A stretch of DNA of 52,145 nucleotides from Clostridia bacterium (GTDB lineage Bacteria > Bacillota > Clostridia > Christensenellales > Aristaeellaceae): the NCBI GenBank assembly GCA_017545905.1, contig JAFWXL010000033.1:1-52145 (forward strand), in the 5' to 3' direction. The position numbers and the translations under genes are program-made. The notes beneath the pieces were generated by a model that was given only the letters and a program-made list of their open reading frames with translations, did not search any database and was not told the origin of the DNA. Shown here piece after piece: positions 8,614-17,014 of the stretch. The stretch's first letter is position 1. The number at the start of each line of letters is the position of its first letter.

Positions 8614-9647
8614 GCTCTCTTTCCGCCTTCCTTTTTCTTCTTTTCCTTTTCAGCCCTGAGGAATTTGGGCAGGCTGGCGATACCCACCAGCGAGCCGTAG
8701 CCATAGGCAAAGTGGAACGCCGGATAGAGGATCACCTCAACCGGGAAGAATTTGAAGCCCTTTTCCTTGGCGATGGTATATGAATAGAAGAAATCCAACA
8801 GCAAATATGCGCCCCATTCAAGCGCCAGCAAACCGCCGAAGAGCCAGCTGCGGGTGAAAAGCGTCAGCAGGACGAGGCCAATGGTGGAGAGCACGAAGGC
8901 CAGCGGCACGAAATGGCGCACGCCCATCGAGCCGGGCACAAGCGTCATCGTAATCACACCCCACTTACCGTTCATATACGCCATCTTCATGATGCCGCGC
9001 ATGGTATCGCGGCAGTAATAGAGCACGCGGATCTTATGATTGAGATACACTTTGCCGCCGTTTTTACGGATGCGGTGATTGAGCTCGTTATCCTGATTGC
9101 GGGTCATGCGCTCGTCAAAGCCGCCGATACGGTCAAAGAGCTCCTTGCGCCAGCATCCAAAGGGCACGGTATCGACATAGCCGTCCTCTTCCGTCAGGCG
9201 ATAGGTCGCATTGCCCACACCCAGCGGCGTTTTGAGCATCTCCGCGATTGCCTCGCCCATGAAGCCCTTGCCTCGCGTGACAAACACGCCGCCCGCATTG
9301 TCGCAGTCTTTTTCCAGCAGCGTTTCCACAGACAGGCGGATGTAATCCGGCGGATACTCCGCATGCGCGTCAAGGCGCACGATGATCTCCGCCCTGCAGG
9401 CTTCAATGCCGATATTCATCGCATAGGGCACCGTGCGGTTGGGATTATCCAGCACGACGATCTGCGGATGCTCCTTCTGCATATCGCGCAGCATCGCTAC
9501 GGTGCGGTCCTCGCTCCTGCCGTCGACAAAGATGACCTCCATCAGCTCAGCAGGATAATCCTGCGAAAAGATAGAGTCTACACAGGCGGCGATGAATTTT
9601 TCCTCGTTGCGCACGGGCAGGATGACAGAAATGAACGGCAGCTGCAT
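8610..9647 (-). CDS. Membrane-anchored family 2 glycosyltransferase (ExoA-like)
   Basis: A 345-residue GT2 protein and first gene of the polysaccharide operon. The GT-A domain shows ISVILPVRNEEKFIAACVDS, FVDGRSEDRT and the DxD-type VRLDAHAEYP. NQDNELNHRIRKNGGKVY is the acceptor-side ED/QDNE motif. Two to three transmembrane helices (about 250-300) and a Lys-rich tail follow. This layout resembles succinoglycan ExoA-type enzymes. I start at MQLPFISV (GGGAG, 7 bases before ATG); a TTG five codons upstream would overlap that site. It has its own promoter just upstream. Confidence 0.85.
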   Translation of the reverse strand: MQLPFISVILPVRNEEKFIAACVDSIFSQDYPAELMEVIFVDGRSEDRTVAMLRDMQKEHPQIVVLDNPNRTVPYAMNIGIEACRAEIIVRLDAHAEYPPDYIRLSVETLLEKDCDNAGGVFVTRGKGFMGEAIAEMLKTPLGVGNATYRLTEEDGYVDTVPFGCWRKELFDRIGGFDERMTRNQDNELNHRIRKNGGKVYLNHKIRVLYYCRDTMRGIMKMAYMNGKWGVITMTLVPGSMGVRHFVPLAFVLSTIGLVLLTLFTRSWLFGGLLALEWGAYLLLDFFYSYTIAKEKGFKFFPVEVILYPAFHFAYGYGSLVGIASLPKFLRAEKEKKKKEGGKRA

Positions 9648-9716
9648 GCTTCTTACTCCCAACTTATCGATATCTGTACATGGTTATCCATATTGAGAAT
9701 CACAATGAATCAGTTT

Positions 9717-9745
9717 ATTATAGCACAAACAAACGGCAATGAAAA
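9717..9745 (-). promoter_or_regulatory. Promoter of the polysaccharide operon
   Basis: Read on the minus strand, TTTTCA (9740-9745), a 17-base spacer and TATAAT (9717-9722), with TGC before the -10 (extended -10). It points at the GT2 gene 70 bases away. The same TTTTCA-17-TATAAT pair recurs before the hydrogenase operon. Confidence 0.75.
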
Positions 9746-9754
9746 GGAATTCAT

Positions 9755-9789
9755 ACAAAAACCGCTCCCCCTCGTCAGAGGGAGAGCGG
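9755..9789 (-). terminator. Intrinsic terminator after the SH3b lipoprotein gene
   Basis: A 12-bp stem with one mismatch (9762-9773 with 9778-9789, loop GTCA) is followed on the minus strand by TTTTTG. It separates the lipoprotein gene from the polysaccharide operon promoter. Confidence 0.8.
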
Positions 9790-9822
9790 AATCCGTCAGA
9801 TCATGACCCGTCCGGCCGGCAA

Positions 9823-10353
9823 TCAGTCGCAGCTGCGGCAATGCACGTAGCCTTCCTTTTCCGCCTCTTCAGCAGAATTGAAATACACCCTGTTCTTCTC
9901 CGCCGGCAGGGAATGGCACCATATCTCGTGGTATTTCCTGCTGTTGCGGTTGCCAATCAGCTTCGCCTCGTCCGGGGACGGCTGAGCGTCCTCCTGCTGT
10001 TCTTCAGGCTCCTTAGAGGCAAGCAGCAGATCGCTGCGGACAAAGCCCTGCGTGCCGTCTTCCATGCAAACGCAGTAGAATAATTCGCCGTCCGCGCTGA
10101 TTTCGGCTCCAGTCACCGTCAGCTGCATGCCGCGTTCAAGGCGGCCCACCTTTTCCGAACGGGTGTCGGCCTGCGCGCGGACATTGACAGCCAGCTCATG
10201 GGTTTCAGCCAGGAACGGAAACTGCGTCGCTTCCTCCAGCGCATCTTCCGCCGGATCACCCGCCAAAGCCTCGGCCTGCGCGCCGCAGGCGCACAGCAGC
10301 ATCATGATCAGACATGCCATCACGCATGCAATCAGGGAAAATCTCTTTTTCAT
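9823..10353 (-). CDS. Lipoprotein with SH3b domain and C-terminal Cys motif
   Basis: A 176-residue exported protein. The second of two ATGs is chosen (AGGAG then 8 bases). The signal peptide ends LMMLLCACGA, which offers a plausible lipobox (LCAC). Residues about 50-110 form a bacterial SH3 (SH3b) domain (VNVRAQADTRSEKVGRL, GTQGFVRSDLL), usually a peptidoglycan-binding module. After an acidic linker comes GNRNSRKYHEIWCHSLP...VYFNSAEEAEKEGYVHCRSC. This matches the short Ada-like Cys/His motif often found at the end of secreted nucleases and surface proteins, probably a zinc site. No catalytic domain is present. It stands alone between two terminable units, and its function is unknown. Confidence 0.7.
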   Translation of the reverse strand: MKKRFSLIACVMACLIMMLLCACGAQAEALAGDPAEDALEEATQFPFLAETHELAVNVRAQADTRSEKVGRLERGMQLTVTGAEISADGELFYCVCMEDGTQGFVRSDLLLASKEPEEQQEDAQPSPDEAKLIGNRNSRKYHEIWCHSLPAEKNRVYFNSAEEAEKEGYVHCRSCD

Positions 10354-10422
10354 CTGCATTTTCTCCTTTTAAGCCTTCTTTTCTGTTGGCTGTGTATGCG
10401 CAATATAACCGCATCTGTGCGC

Positions 10423-13400
10423 TTAATACCACAGCCAGCCGTCAAACCATGCCACAGCATCGCACCACGCGCGCGGCACCTCGATGCCCGAGGCCAGCGG
10501 ATAGAACGCAACAAACAGCACAACCGCCGCCACAGACAGCAGCACGGCCAGCGCATACGCCAGCTTCCTGCGGCGCCGCGCCAGATACTTGAGCGCAAGC
10601 ACCGTGGCGATGATGATCCACGGCACGGAGGCAAAGTAGTGATAGATGAACGTGAGGCGTGACACCAGCACCCACGGCAGATAGCCCGACAGGAACGCGA
10701 CGCAGATCACCGGCATCGCCCGGTCGTCCTCGTCCTCGCGGCCCGGGATCGCGCCAAGCGCCGGCAGCGCATTGCGGTACACACTGTACGCCAGCACAAA
10801 CAGGATACCGATCAGGCCCGTCCACCACACCGCCGGATTGCCGAAAGAGAGGATGGAGGAAGCCATGCCCGCGCCCTTGAAATCCGCCTGATAATACCAC
10901 ATGGGCTTGACAATCAGCGGCCACTCATACCACGGCGAGGCAAAGTAATGCTCCGCCACGAGGTTCGCGTGGTAATCGAGCATCAGCGTCTGCGCATCCC
11001 ACAGGCGGCGCATTGTCGCCAGATTCCACTTGAAGCCGCCGTACGGCGCAAGATACGGAATATAGCTGGCAACGTAGATTGCAAGGGGCACAAACACAAA
11101 GAATGCGAAGCAGGCAAGAATCGTCTTTGTTCCTCTGTCGCGGAACGTATCCGCCGCGCGCACAAACGCGGGATCCTCGTCATAGTGCGCCCTTGCATAC
11201 ACGCTCTGCCGCCAGAGCTGATAGAAGCGGGCAAAGAACATCACCGCAAGGCCCACCGCGCCGTAGCAGCCAATCCACTTGCTCGCAATCGCAAGGCCCA
11301 TGAATACGCCCGAGAGCGCCAGCGGCACAAACGTATCGCGCAGGCGCTGGTGATAAAAGCTCATCTTCATCCAGCGCGCCATGAACAGGAACATCAGCAT
11401 CATGAACAGCACCGGGAACGAATCAATCGTCGCGATGCGCGTCTGCGTGAAGTGCATGCAGTCGCTGGCGAGCAGCAGCGTGCACAGCGCGGACCAGCCG
11501 GTGGACAGCAGCAGCGTTTTGGCCAGCAGATACATCGCCGGCACCATCAGCGCGCCGCAAAGCGCGCCCGCAAAACGCCACGCAAACGGCGTCATGCCCA
11601 TCAGCCTGATGCACCACGACATGAACACCTTGCCCAGCGGCGGGTGCGTCGTCTCGTAGGTGTTCTGTCCATGCGCATGCTCATAGCCCGTGCGCGCGTG
11701 ATAGATCTCGTCAAAGTACATGCTGTTCATGTACGAGGGAACGGCGGGTACGGTATCCTGCTCGTCGATGAGCGAAGCAGGGTCGCCCATGCGGCCTTCC
11801 ACGCCGCCGAAGCCCTGCGCCGAAACCGGCGCAATCACACGGCCCTGCGCATCCACCGCTGCAATCTCCCACAGCGCGCTGGCCGCGCCTTCAAAGGTGA
11901 TGCGCAGATAGCGTCCGCTGAAGGGGAGCATGCCGCCGCTCACATCTGTCACCGTGCCGGAATCATTGTAGATCGGCTGGCGCACCGCCTGCCATTTGTA
12001 GCAGTCCCCGATAAGGTATTTGGCGTCTGTCTCGTCCTGATAGCTTTCGCCGTCGTCGCTTACTGCAACGCTGAACGCCGTTTCAGATACGCCGCCGTAG
12101 TAATAGATATGGAAATTTTCGTGCCGGCTGCCCAGATCAATCACGACGTATTCATCCGCCGCCGTGGAGGCATAGCCGCCCTGAGGCGCCTTTGTCTCGC
12201 CCAGCCCCCAGAAACCGACCACACCGTAGATCAGCGTGAGCGCAAGCATGATCGCCCAGTCGGCGCGCTTCATATGCAGCTGATAATCCCTGCCATGCAG
12301 GATCTCCTCGCGCATGCGCGCATGCGCGCTGTCGGATACCGGCTTTTCAAACAGATCGTCCGTATCCTTTTTCACCGCTGCGCGCTTCTTCAGGCGCACG
12401 GGCTCCCTGCCCATGCAAAGGCTCACCGCCGCCCAGACGGAAAGGCCCGCAGCGATCACCTGCACGGCGCCGACGAGATAGCCCAGCCAGAGATTAGGCG
12501 CAACCAGATGCTCAAAGGCAAGCACCGCGCCGATATTCACCGCAGACGCCGCGCTTGAGAGCGCGCAGGCCAGCAGCAATCGCACATCCGGCGCATATGC
12601 ATACGCCAGCAGCAGCAGCACAAGCGCCGGCAGGATGTATCTTTCGTGCATCTTGCTGCCCAGCACGAAGATCAGCTGCAGCGTCACGCCGGCGGAAAGC
12701 AGCAGATGCTTTCGCTCCCTGCCCAGCAGATACACAGCCAGCCCAAATGCAAACGACAGCGCCATCAGCACGCCGCCCAGCACGCCGTAGCTCACGCTGC
12801 CGAACACATGCTGCGCAGTAGGCGTCCAGTTGCCGCCCAGCAGGAACATCAGATTGCCCGTGGACAGCGTCGCATACGCGTAGCTGGAGAGCGTCTCGAC
12901 GTATTTATCGACAATCCAGAAGATAGAATCCTGATTCGGCGAGAACGGCGCAACGATCGCAATCGTCGCCGCCACGCCCAGCAGCAGGCCGATGCCGGCG
13001 CTCTTTCTGGCCTCCCTGCGGGAAACCACATCGCGCACAAGCGCCGCAACGCCAAGCGGCGCCAGCAAACCCGCCTGCGGCTTGGCCAGTACAGCCAGCG
13101 CAAACACCGGGATCGCCGCGTGCCACCTGCCGTCAAGGGCATACAGAAGCACCAGCACCAGCATCACGCACAGCACGGAGTCAATCTGACCCCAGCACGC
13201 GCCCGCGATCACAAACGCAGGGTTGAGCGCAATCAGCGCCGCCATGCCCAGCGCCGCCGCCTTGCCCGTCACGCGCTCCGCCGCGCGATACACGCAAAGC
13301 GCAAGCAGCACATCGCACAAGATGGGCACGGTTTTGAGCAGAAGCTCTCCGCTGACCGTTCCCATCTGAATGCCGGTCAGATTCGCTATGCTGCCCAGCA

Positions 13401-14361
13401 GGCCCAGCACAAGCATGTAGCCCGGCGGATAATCGCAGAAATAACCGCTTTCATAGAAATCCGCTGCGCCGCCGTATGCCATTTTCCCGGCCCACGCACT
13501 GAAACAGCCAATGTCCACGCCATATCCGCGCACGGCGCCAGCCAGCGCCACGCGTACAATCAGCGCGCCCATGAGCAGCACGCCGAGCATGATATTCGCC
13601 CGGCGCCCGTCCATGCCGCTGCCGGTCAGCAGCGTGCGCGAAAGCGCCAGCGTCAGCAGCAGATACGCGCACGACACGGCAATCAGACCGGGGATCACTG
13701 CATCCTTGCCGCCTTCGCTTTTCTGCTTCGTTTCCTTCTGCGGCTCCGGCGTGGCAAGCTCCATCACATACACGCCCACCGGCGCGCTGTCCACCTGCTC
13801 CAGCCGCACATCCGTAAACCATGCGCGCCCTGTCGCCTCCGAGCCGTATCCGCCAAGACGCACGCAGACCGTCGCATCGCGCTGGCCCTTGCCTGTATGC
13901 GCATAAAGCGTGATGGTTTCCCATTTGCCGCCGGTGTCATGCACATAGTCGCTGGTGCCGAATATGCCCAGAAACGATACGTTTGCGCCGATCTGATCGG
14001 GATCACAATGCTCGGCCATCACGCGCGCCGTCAGCTTATAGGTCGCATTCTCGCGCACGGAGACCGTCTGTTCAAACCGGGCATCGTTAGCCGCGACGTT
14101 TTCCACAAGCACAGCCGTCGTTCCGTCCGCCATGGTCGCCGCTTCCAGATACGAAGCGCCCGCGCTGGTCACCCACATGCCGGTATTCCAGCCGTCCGGC
14201 ATGCCGCCCGTGACGCTTGCAAAGTCGCCGTTTTCCAGCAGATTGCCCTGCTGGATGCCCTGCGCCTCCTTTTCGCCAAAAAGCAGGATAGCGCTGACGA
14301 TCAGAGCGATCACGAGCAGCGCTGCAATGAGAATTATGCTTGTTTTTTTGTTGATCTTCAT
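10423..14361 (-). CDS. Giant tandem GT-C protein: GT-C core fused to PMT O-mannosyltransferase-like core
   Basis: A 1312-residue membrane protein. Order: N-terminal helix (8-28); an extracytoplasmic beta-sandwich like a CBM (40-195, NLLENGDFASVTGGMPDGWN); a first GT-C membrane core (about 222-620) with catalytic-type Asp in YGVDIGCFSAWA and DYPPGY, GACWGQIDSVL; a basic cytoplasmic linker; one helix (about 700); an F5/8-type discoidin-like domain (about 725-840); and a second, PMT-type GT-C core (about 850-1312) with YFDEIYHARTGYEHAHG and ETTHPPLGK. PMT enzymes use polyprenyl-phosphate sugars to O-glycosylate exported proteins. Both cores look intact. GGAGG precedes the start, and the gene follows yraN by 34 bases. 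Two catalytic cores in one chain is unusual; the substrate is unknown. Confidence 0.8.
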   Translation of the reverse strand: MKINKKTSIILIAALLVIALIVSAILLFGEKEAQGIQQGNLLENGDFASVTGGMPDGWNTGMWVTSAGASYLEAATMADGTTAVLVENVAANDARFEQTVSVRENATYKLTARVMAEHCDPDQIGANVSFLGIFGTSDYVHDTGGKWETITLYAHTGKGQRDATVCVRLGGYGSEATGRAWFTDVRLEQVDSAPVGVYVMELATPEPQKETKQKSEGGKDAVIPGLIAVSCAYLLLTLALSRTLLTGSGMDGRRANIMLGVLLMGALIVRVALAGAVRGYGVDIGCFSAWAGKMAYGGAADFYESGYFCDYPPGYMLVLGLLGSIANLTGIQMGTVSGELLLKTVPILCDVLLALCVYRAAERVTGKAAALGMAALIALNPAFVIAGACWGQIDSVLCVMLVLVLLYALDGRWHAAIPVFALAVLAKPQAGLLAPLGVAALVRDVVSRREARKSAGIGLLLGVAATIAIVAPFSPNQDSIFWIVDKYVETLSSYAYATLSTGNLMFLLGGNWTPTAQHVFGSVSYGVLGGVLMALSFAFGLAVYLLGRERKHLLLSAGVTLQLIFVLGSKMHERYILPALVLLLLAYAYAPDVRLLLACALSSAASAVNIGAVLAFEHLVAPNLWLGYLVGAVQVIAAGLSVWAAVSLCMGREPVRLKKRAAVKKDTDDLFEKPVSDSAHARMREEILHGRDYQLHMKRADWAIMLALTLIYGVVGFWGLGETKAPQGGYASTAADEYVVIDLGSRHENFHIYYYGGVSETAFSVAVSDDGESYQDETDAKYLIGDCYKWQAVRQPIYNDSGTVTDVSGGMLPFSGRYLRITFEGAASALWEIAAVDAQGRVIAPVSAQGFGGVEGRMGDPASLIDEQDTVPAVPSYMNSMYFDEIYHARTGYEHAHGQNTYETTHPPLGKVFMSWCIRLMGMTPFAWRFAGALCGALMVPAMYLLAKTLLLSTGWSALCTLLLASDCMHFTQTRIATIDSFPVLFMMLMFLFMARWMKMSFYHQRLRDTFVPLALSGVFMGLAIASKWIGCYGAVGLAVMFFARFYQLWRQSVYARAHYDEDPAFVRAADTFRDRGTKTILACFAFFVFVPLAIYVASYIPYLAPYGGFKWNLATMRRLWDAQTLMLDYHANLVAEHYFASPWYEWPLIVKPMWYYQADFKGAGMASSILSFGNPAVWWTGLIGILFVLAYSVYRNALPALGAIPGREDEDDRAMPVICVAFLSGYLPWVLVSRLTFIYHYFASVPWIIIATVLALKYLARRRRKLAYALAVLLSVAAVVLFVAFYPLASGIEVPRAWCDAVAWFDGWLWY

Positions 14362-14395
14362 CCTGTGATGCCTCCGATTTCGGCCTGTCCCCGCA

Positions 14396-14764
14396 TCAGA
14401 ATGCAGGGCCCTGATACCCGAACGCGTTTTCGATATGCGCCGCGCGTTCTCCCTGAATCTCGATCACATCAAAGCGTGCCTGCCGATTCATCAGGCCGTT
14501 TCGCATCAGATAGTACAGCGCGCCTTTGCAGATGCGCTTTTGCTTAGCCGGCGTGACCGCCTCACGTCCGGAAGAGGCGCGCCCCGTTCTCATCTTCACC
14601 TCGATGAAGACGATCACGTTTTCCTGCTCTGCGATCAGGTCGATCTCCGAGCCGGGCGATACATAGTTGCGCGCCAGAATCCGGTATCCCTTTTCCACAA
14701 GGATCTGCTCCGCGCGGATCTCGCCGAGCATGCCGCGCGTGCGGGAAGATTCGCTCATCGTCAT
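14396..14764 (-). CDS. yraN: YraN/UPF0102 family nuclease-fold protein
   Basis: A 122-residue member of the UPF0102 family, a small restriction-endonuclease-like fold of uncertain role that often travels with rnhB. RGMLGEIRAEQILVEKGYRILARNY, then GSEIDLIAEQENVIVFIEVKMR carries the D...ExK nuclease-like triad (Asp, Glu, Lys all present), and AVTPAKQKRI follows. Length is normal for the family. Its ATG overlaps the rnhB stop (ATGA), so it is translationally coupled to it. A DNA-processing function is inferred from the fold and neighbours only. Confidence 0.88.
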   Translation of the reverse strand: MTMSESSRTRGMLGEIRAEQILVEKGYRILARNYVSPGSEIDLIAEQENVIVFIEVKMRTGRASSGREAVTPAKQKRICKGALYYLMRNGLMNRQARFDVIEIQGERAAHIENAFGYQGPAF

Positions 14765-15381
14765 ACCTTCACAAAATTGCCGATAAACGAACGCCTGTGC
14801 GCCGGGCAGGGGCCGTATTCCTTCAGCGCCGCGATGTGCTGCGCCGTGCCATAGCCCTTGTTTTTCGCAAAGCCATACTGCGGATACATTTCATCTAGCT
14901 CGCGCATCAGGCGGTCACGCGTCACCTTCGCCAGAATCGACGCCGCCGCAATCGAGTAGCACAGCGCATCGCCATGCACAATGCCGCGCACCTCGCCCGC
15001 CACGTCCAGCTTATCGATCGCATCCACGAGAAACAGATCGCACGGCGCATCCTTGGCGGCCAGCGCCATGGCGTTTTTCGTCGCATTGAGGATGTTCACC
15101 CGGTCGATCTCCTCCGGCGATGCGAGGATCACCTTCGCATACACCGCCGTCTCCAGAATCTGATCGTAGAGCGCCTCGCGGCGCTTCTCGCTCAGCTTCT
15201 TGCTGTCGTCCACGTACAAAAGCAGCGGCTCGCTGGGCATGACCACGCATGCCGCCGCCACCGGGCCGCACAGCGGGCCGCGTCCAGCCTCGTCGATACC
15301 GGCAAATATGCGTCCGTTCTCCCATATGCCGCGGTCGGTCTGCGTGATTTCGACAAGGCGCGCATTCCAGTCTTTCTTCAT
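14761..15381 (-). CDS. rnhB: Ribonuclease HII
   Basis: A 206-residue RNase HII that removes ribonucleotides from DNA and RNA from RNA-DNA hybrids, using two metal ions. FAGIDEAGRGPLCGP holds the first Asp-Glu pair and the GRG motif characteristic of type 2 enzymes. VDAIDKLD, HGDALCYSIAAASILAKVTRD and the C-terminal FAKNKGYGTAQHIAALKEYGPCPAHRRSF complete the family. Length is typical. It is preceded by about 90 bases of hairpin repeat after ylqF and followed by yraN with a 4-base overlap. The ylqF-rnhB-yraN order is standard in Bacillota. Confidence 0.95.
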   Translation of the reverse strand: MKKDWNARLVEITQTDRGIWENGRIFAGIDEAGRGPLCGPVAAACVVMPSEPLLLYVDDSKKLSEKRREALYDQILETAVYAKVILASPEEIDRVNILNATKNAMALAAKDAPCDLFLVDAIDKLDVAGEVRGIVHGDALCYSIAAASILAKVTRDRLMRELDEMYPQYGFAKNKGYGTAQHIAALKEYGPCPAHRRSFIGNFVKV

Positions 15382-15392
15382 AAGTTCATCTC

Positions 15393-15441
15393 ATGGGGCT
15401 CTGCCCCATCCCCCGGTCCAGGGGCTTTCCGGTCGCCCCTA
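15393..15441. repeat. Intergenic hairpins between ylqF and rnhB
   Basis: ATGGGGC-TCT-GCCCCAT (15393-15409) is a perfect 7-bp hairpin of the module-Y hairpin-1 type. A second imperfect palindrome, AGGGGC...GCCCCT, follows within 35 bases. The CGCTTCGCGG tail of other copies is not recognisable here, so membership in the family is likely but diverged. No promoter was found in this gap. Confidence 0.5.
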
Positions 15442-15473
15442 GGACGTACCCTTCGGTCTTCACACGAATATAT

Positions 15474-16409
15474 TTATTCTTTTTCCGCTGCTTCGTCTAA
15501 AACCTTGTCTTGCTTTTTCTCCGGCGCATTTTGCAGGGTCAGCCGGCCGAGCTTGCCGCCGCGGAACTCATCCAGGATCACCGCAGAGCCGCGGTCGGTA
15601 TCCATCACGCCGCCGGGCATCAGCCAGCCGCGGCCGCGGCAGGCTTCCTCCAGCAGCGCCACGCCGCGAAGCGTCGTATCCTTGAGCTTGAAGCGCGCAG
15701 CAGCCGCAGCCGGCTTCACGTCCATGAGCATCTCCAACAGGTTCACCGCCAGCATCTGCTGATCCATGATCTGATCGTTAATCGTGCCCACATAGGCCAG
15801 CGCGCGCGCGTCCTTCTGATCATCGAGCTTGGGCCAGAGCAGGCCGGGGGTATCGAGCAGCTCCAGATACGGCGTGATCTTGACCCACTGGTTATTGCGG
15901 GTCACGCCCGGTCGGTCGCCGGTTTTGGCGATGGATGCGCCGTTGACCTTGTTGGTAAACGTGCTCTTGCCCACGTTCGGCACGCCGACGATCATCACGC
16001 GCACGGTCTTCTTCACGCCCTTGGCCGCCATCTTTGCCACAGCCTCGCTTGCCGATTTTTCGATGCGGCTGATCACGTCCTTGGCGCGGCCCTTCGCACT
16101 GTCAAAGCTCATGCAGTCAATGCCCTGCGCACGGAAATAGCCCAGCCATGCGCGGGTCGCCTGTTCTTCGGCGAGGTCGGCCTTGTTGAGAATCAGCAGG
16201 CGCTTTTTATTGCGCACAAGCTTGTCCAGCTCCGGATTGCGGCTGGCACGCGGAATGCGCGCATCGCACAGCTCCACCACCACATCCACGCGGGAAAGCT
16301 GCTCCTCGAGCTTGCGCTTGGCGCGCGCCATATGACCCGGGTACCAGTTGATCGCCTTGTCCTCGGCGCGCAGGATCATATGATCATACTTGTTTTCTCT
16401 GTTATTCAT
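15474..16409 (-). CDS. ylqF: Ribosome biogenesis GTPase YlqF/RbgA
   Basis: A 311-residue circularly permuted GTPase that acts late in 50S subunit assembly. INWYPGHMARAKRKL is the family N-terminus. The G motifs come in permuted order: LNKADL (G4) first, then GVPNVGKSTFTNK (G1) and DTPGLLWPK (G3). The C-terminal RNA-binding helical domain follows, with a longer tail (GRLTLQNAPEKKQDKVLDE) than usual. The start at MNNRENK has only a weak ribosome site; a start 10 codons further in is possible. A terminator separates it from rplS upstream, and no clear promoter was seen in the short gap. Confidence 0.93.
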   Translation of the reverse strand: MNNRENKYDHMILRAEDKAINWYPGHMARAKRKLEEQLSRVDVVVELCDARIPRASRNPELDKLVRNKKRLLILNKADLAEEQATRAWLGYFRAQGIDCMSFDSAKGRAKDVISRIEKSASEAVAKMAAKGVKKTVRVMIVGVPNVGKSTFTNKVNGASIAKTGDRPGVTRNNQWVKITPYLELLDTPGLLWPKLDDQKDARALAYVGTINDQIMDQQMLAVNLLEMLMDVKPAAAAARFKLKDTTLRGVALLEEACRGRGWLMPGGVMDTDRGSAVILDEFRGGKLGRLTLQNAPEKKQDKVLDEAAEKE

Positions 16410-16460
16410 ATCAATAACCCATCTATTTACGATAACGCATCATGCCGTGCGTCCCTCACA

Positions 16461-16492
16461 TAAACAAAAAGACCGCCGGAAAAACCGGCGGC
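16461..16492 (-). terminator. Intrinsic terminator after rplS
   Basis: Stem CCGCCGG/CCGGCGG (16473-16479 with 16485-16491, 5-base loop) is followed on the minus strand by TCTTTTTGTTT. It ends the rplS transcript 12 bases past the stop codon. Confidence 0.9.
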
Positions 16493-16503
16493 CGGTAGCA
16501 CAA

Positions 16504-16845
16504 TTACCTCTCCTTAATCTTGGCGGCTTTGCCGGACAGATTACGCAGGTAGTACAGCTTCGCACGACGGACCTTGCCGCGGCGGAGCACCGTAATCTTA
16601 TCAAGACGCGGGGAATGCAGCGGGAAGGTACGCTCCACGCCGATGCCGTAGGAAACACGGCGCAGGGTGAAGGTCTCACGGATGCTGCCATTGCGCTTAG
16701 CGATGCAGATGCCCTCGAACGCCTGAAGACGCTCGCGCTCGCCCTCAACAACCTTCACCATCACACGCAGGGTGTCGCCCACGCTGAACTTGGGAAGATC
16801 CTTCTTGAGCTGCTCGCTTTCGATCGCACGGATGATCTCGCTCAT
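16504..16845 (-). CDS. rplS: 50S ribosomal protein L19
   Basis: A 113-residue L19, normal length, at the 30S-50S interface. [64 protein letters not shown] and [19 protein letters not shown] are conserved L19 segments. AGGAG lies 9 bases before the ATG. It has its own promoter and terminator and so is a single-gene unit here, although in many relatives it ends the rpsP-rimM-trmD cluster. That cluster is absent from this window. Confidence 0.97.
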   Translation of the reverse strand: MSEIIRAIESEQLKKDLPKFSVGDTLRVMVKVVEGERERLQAFEGICIAKRNGSIRETFTLRRVSYGIGVERTFPLHSPRLDKITVLRRGKVRRAKLYYLRNLSGKAAKIKER

Positions 16846-16926
16846 TGTCGATTTCTCCTTTCATCATAGACGCTCATTCTATGCGCGACTTCGCATACAG
16901 CGGAACGTCCGTTTCATACAGAGGCT

Positions 16927-16955
16927 ATTATATCATCACCATCTCCCATTTGCAA
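16927..16955 (-). promoter_or_regulatory. rplS promoter
   Basis: On the minus strand, TTGCAA (16950-16955), a 17-base spacer and TATAAT (16927-16932), with TGA forming an extended -10. The roughly 75-base leader contains CGGA-CGT-TCCG and TATGCG-AAGT-CGCGCATA hairpins and may be an autoregulatory ribosomal-protein leader. I could not match it to the known L19 leader. Confidence 0.8.
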
Positions 16956-17014
16956 GAGTTAATTTTCCGTTTTTGCCCGTTTTTTGAGTTATTTTTACAC
17001 CGCCAGACATCCGC

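Noticed and set aside
10948-12558. Long antisense open frames (for example 536 residues here, 633 at 12646-14547, 991 at 29202-32177)
   Set aside because: They mirror real genes on the other strand in GC-rich DNA, have skewed Arg/His/Ala/Gly composition, no ribosome site and no recognisable domain.
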